From positions 1-14,537 of the forward strand of contig JAEZZU010000090.1 of the NCBI GenBank assembly GCA_023418355.1: a DNA stretch of 14,537 nt. Direction: 5' to 3'. The stretch is from Pseudomonadota bacterium (GTDB lineage Bacteria; Pseudomonadota; Gammaproteobacteria; Burkholderiales; Burkholderiaceae_C). Of this stretch, positions 13,083 through 14,537 are shown one piece after another (position 1 is the stretch's first letter; every line of letters starts with the position of its first letter). Position numbers and translations under genes: made by a program. The notes under the pieces were generated by a model that did no database searches, had not been told where the DNA came from, and worked only from the letters and a program-made list of their open reading frames with translations.

Positions 13083-13085
13083 GTG

Positions 13086-13625
13086 TCAGTCGTCCTGCTT
13101 CACGTGCTGCGCAAAGGTGTGCAGGAACTTCTGCACCTTGGGGCCGACCACGTAGGCGCAATAGCCCTGGAATGGATTGCGCGCAAAGTAGTCCTGGTGG
13201 TAGCCCTCGGCAGGCCAGTAGCTGTCCAGGGGCTGCACCTCCGTCACCACAGGCACACCGAAAAGATTCTGCGCATTGAGCTGCTGCACAAAAGCCTGGG
13301 CCTGCTGCAGCTGTGCATCGGTGGTGGTGTAGATGGCGCTTCGGTACTGCGTGCCTACATCGTTGCCTTGGCGATTGAGTGTGGTGGGGTCGTGCGTACC
13401 AAAGAAGATCTCCAGCAGCTGCTCCAGCGCGATCTGCGCCGGGTCAAATTCCACTTTGAGCACTTCGGCATGCCCGGTCGTGCCTTCACACACCTGCTCG
13501 TAGCTGGGGTTGGGCACATGGCCATTGGCGTAACCGCTTTGCACATCCAGCACGCCACGAACGCGGTCGAACACAGCTTCCGTGCACCAGAAACAGCCGC
13601 CGCCGAAATAGATGGTTTCCTTCAT
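13086..13625 (-). CDS. msrA: Peptide methionine sulfoxide reductase MsrA
   Basis: This 179-residue enzyme reduces methionine-S-sulfoxide in proteins and free Met. The catalytic motif GCFWC is at the usual place near the N-terminus (nucleophile Cys11), followed by Glu16. Further hallmarks are NPSYEQVCEGTTGHAE (39-54), the GTHDPTTLNRQGNDVGTQYRS region (76-96) and PAEGYHQDYFARNP (138-151). Cys156 in GYCAYVV is a candidate partner Cys; no extra C-terminal recycling Cys is present. The ATG at 13625 begins the canonical sequence; a GTG five codons upstream is possible. It is upstream of the Zur-like gene on the same strand but separated by an operator-like array, and divergent from tetR. Confidence 0.95.
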   Translation of the reverse strand: MKETIYFGGGCFWCTEAVFDRVRGVLDVQSGYANGHVPNPSYEQVCEGTTGHAEVLKVEFDPAQIALEQLLEIFFGTHDPTTLNRQGNDVGTQYRSAIYTTTDAQLQQAQAFVQQLNAQNLFGVPVVTEVQPLDSYWPAEGYHQDYFARNPFQGYCAYVVGPKVQKFLHTFAQHVKQDD

Positions 13626-13735
13626 GCCCTGTTTGTACACGCTGTCATCCCGGGCGGTGTACCGGCGAGATGCTTATCCATGTAGGAAGCAACCCTCACT
13701 TGACGCGCACGGTTGCACTTTCTAAGATTCCAGCT

Positions 13736-13753
13736 AATGACCGTCTGGTCATT
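13736..13753. promoter_or_regulatory. Perfect palindrome, probable TetR operator
   Basis: AATGACC (13736-13742), GTCT spacer, GGTCATT (13747-13753) form a perfect 18-bp dyad 28 bp before the tetR start. Its GACC-N4-GGTC core resembles operators of AcrR-like TetR repressors. It lies between divergent tetR and msrA, about 110 bp from msrA, and most likely mediates autorepression of the tetR-efflux operon. Confidence 0.65.
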
Positions 13754-13781
13754 TTCTTTTTCTCCATCGCACTGACACCCG

Positions 13782-14420
13782 GTGAACACTTCTTCCACCC
13801 GCCGTACCCGCCGCAAAGCAGCACGCCCGGCTGAACTGCTGGCAGCGGCCACGCGCCTGTTTGTGGAAAAAGGCTATGCGGCCACACGTGTGGAAGAAGT
13901 GGCAGCGCTGGCCAATGTCTCCAAGGGCACCCTGTTTTTGTACTACCCCAGCAAAGAAGCCTTGCTCAAGGCTGTGGTGCGAGAAAACATTGCCGGGCGC
14001 TTTGCCGAATGGCAGGCCGAGCTGGAAAGCTTTACGGGCAGCACGGCCGAGCTGGTGCGCTACGCCTTTACCGTCTGGCTGGAGCGCATTGCCAACACCG
14101 AAGCGGGCGGCATCTACAAGCTGATGACCAGCGAGTGCTGCAACTTCCCTGAGCTCGCCACCTTCTACCTGCAGGAAGTGATTTACCCCGGACAGGCGCT
14201 GGTGCGCCGCATTCTGGAACGCGGTATTGCACGCGGCGAGTTCCGGCCCATTGACCTGGACGCTGGCGTGCACCTGATCATGACGCCCATGTTCTCCTAC
14301 ATCCAGTGGAGACATTCCATGGGTGTGCACTACCCCGAATCGCTGGGCATCAGCGACACGGCGTACTTCGATATTCACGTTGACAACCTTCTGCGCGGCC
14401 TTGCCGCACCATCCGCATGA
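13782..14420 (+). CDS. TetR/AcrR family transcriptional regulator
   Basis: This 212-residue repressor has the N-terminal TetR helix-turn-helix (about 17-62): LLAAATRLFVEKGYAATRVE, then VEEVAALANVSKGTLFLYYPSKEALLKAVV. A helical ligand-binding domain follows. The start is GTG at 13782, immediately giving MNTSSTRRTRRKAARP; a basic N-terminus is common in this group. The ribosome-binding site is weak. Its stop codon overlaps the next start as ATGA, so it heads an operon with what is probably an efflux adaptor, the classic arrangement for a drug or solvent efflux repressor. The palindrome at 13736-13753 is its likely operator. The ligand is unknown. Confidence 0.92.
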   Translation: MNTSSTRRTRRKAARPAELLAAATRLFVEKGYAATRVEEVAALANVSKGTLFLYYPSKEALLKAVVRENIAGRFAEWQAELESFTGSTAELVRYAFTVWLERIANTEAGGIYKLMTSECCNFPELATFYLQEVIYPGQALVRRILERGIARGEFRPIDLDAGVHLIMTPMFSYIQWRHSMGVHYPESLGISDTAYFDIHVDNLLRGLAAPSA

Positions 14421-14537
14421 CGCAGACTTCTTCTTCCTCTTCCTTTCGTGTGCCGAAATGGATGTGGCTGCTGGCCATTATTTCTGTCATTGCCATCGCA
14501 GCTGGCGTCTGGCGAGCGGTCGATGGCAGAAGCGCAA
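14417..14537 (+). CDS. N-terminus of a membrane-anchored protein, probably an efflux adaptor (cut by window edge)
   Basis: The ATG at 14417 overlaps the tetR stop codon (ATGA), and 40 codons are visible before the window ends. They encode a Ser-rich head (MTQTSSSSSF), a basic step RVPKW and one hydrophobic segment (about 15-33, MWLLAIISVIAIAAGVW). This is the usual start of an HlyD/AcrA-type periplasmic adaptor of an RND or ABC efflux pump, and the tetR coupling supports that. Too little is visible to exclude another membrane protein. Confidence 0.6.
   Translation, partial: MTQTSSSSSFRVPKWMWLLAIISVIAIAAGVWRAVDGRSA

Noticed and set aside
1..14537. CRISPR array, tRNA or rRNA genes
   Set aside because: No regularly spaced direct repeats and no cloverleaf or conserved rRNA sequence were seen on reading both strands.

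Overview
The window looks like a chromosomal piece of a betaproteobacterium of the order Burkholderiales, most likely family Comamonadaceae and Comamonas-like. The reasons are the moderately high GC, a Bug-type solute receptor, the Comamonadaceae-style aromatic-acid genes, and two copies of an intergenic repeat with ATAGCTGC and AGCGCTTG blocks. The family assignment comes from recognising protein families and gene style; no database was searched.

Left part (1-6801): an IS5-family transposase runs off the left edge on the minus strand. To its right is a plus-strand aromatic catabolic operon: a FAD-dependent aromatic-ring hydroxylase, a 64-aa DUF2783-type partner, a single-domain VOC metalloenzyme, fumarylacetoacetase and a zeta-class GST (maleylacetoacetate isomerase). 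A double-hairpin terminator separates it from the convergent 4-hydroxyphenylpyruvate dioxygenase gene, which is divergent from an Lrp/AsnC regulator. Together these form most of a homogentisate-type pathway: HPPD supplies homogentisate from tyrosine, the hydroxylase pair could supply it from 3-hydroxyphenylacetate or a related phenol, and the isomerase and FAH finish the degradation. No cupin-type homogentisate 1,2-dioxygenase is present; the VOC protein sits where the ring-cleavage enzyme would be expected.

Middle part (6802-11640): an orphan Bug periplasmic binding protein behind a hairpin-rich leader, a MarR regulator directly behind a strong hairpin, glyoxalase I, an OmpA-domain membrane-anchored protein (minus), pyridoxamine-phosphate oxidase, and an AEC-family transporter (minus). 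An intrinsic terminator lies just upstream of the transporter's start, preceded by several hairpins, which suggests a small RNA or an attenuated leader.

Right part (11641-14537): a minus-strand metal-homeostasis group made of a Fur/Zur-family regulator, a secreted His/Cys-rich protein and a small His-rich membrane protein, with a TTGCAA-rich operator-like array at its head. Then come msrA (minus), a TetR regulator (plus) with a perfect palindrome in front of it, and the first 40 codons of a membrane-anchored protein overlapping tetR by ATGA, probably an efflux adaptor.

No tRNA, rRNA or CRISPR array was seen. No gap between genes exceeds 300 bases.
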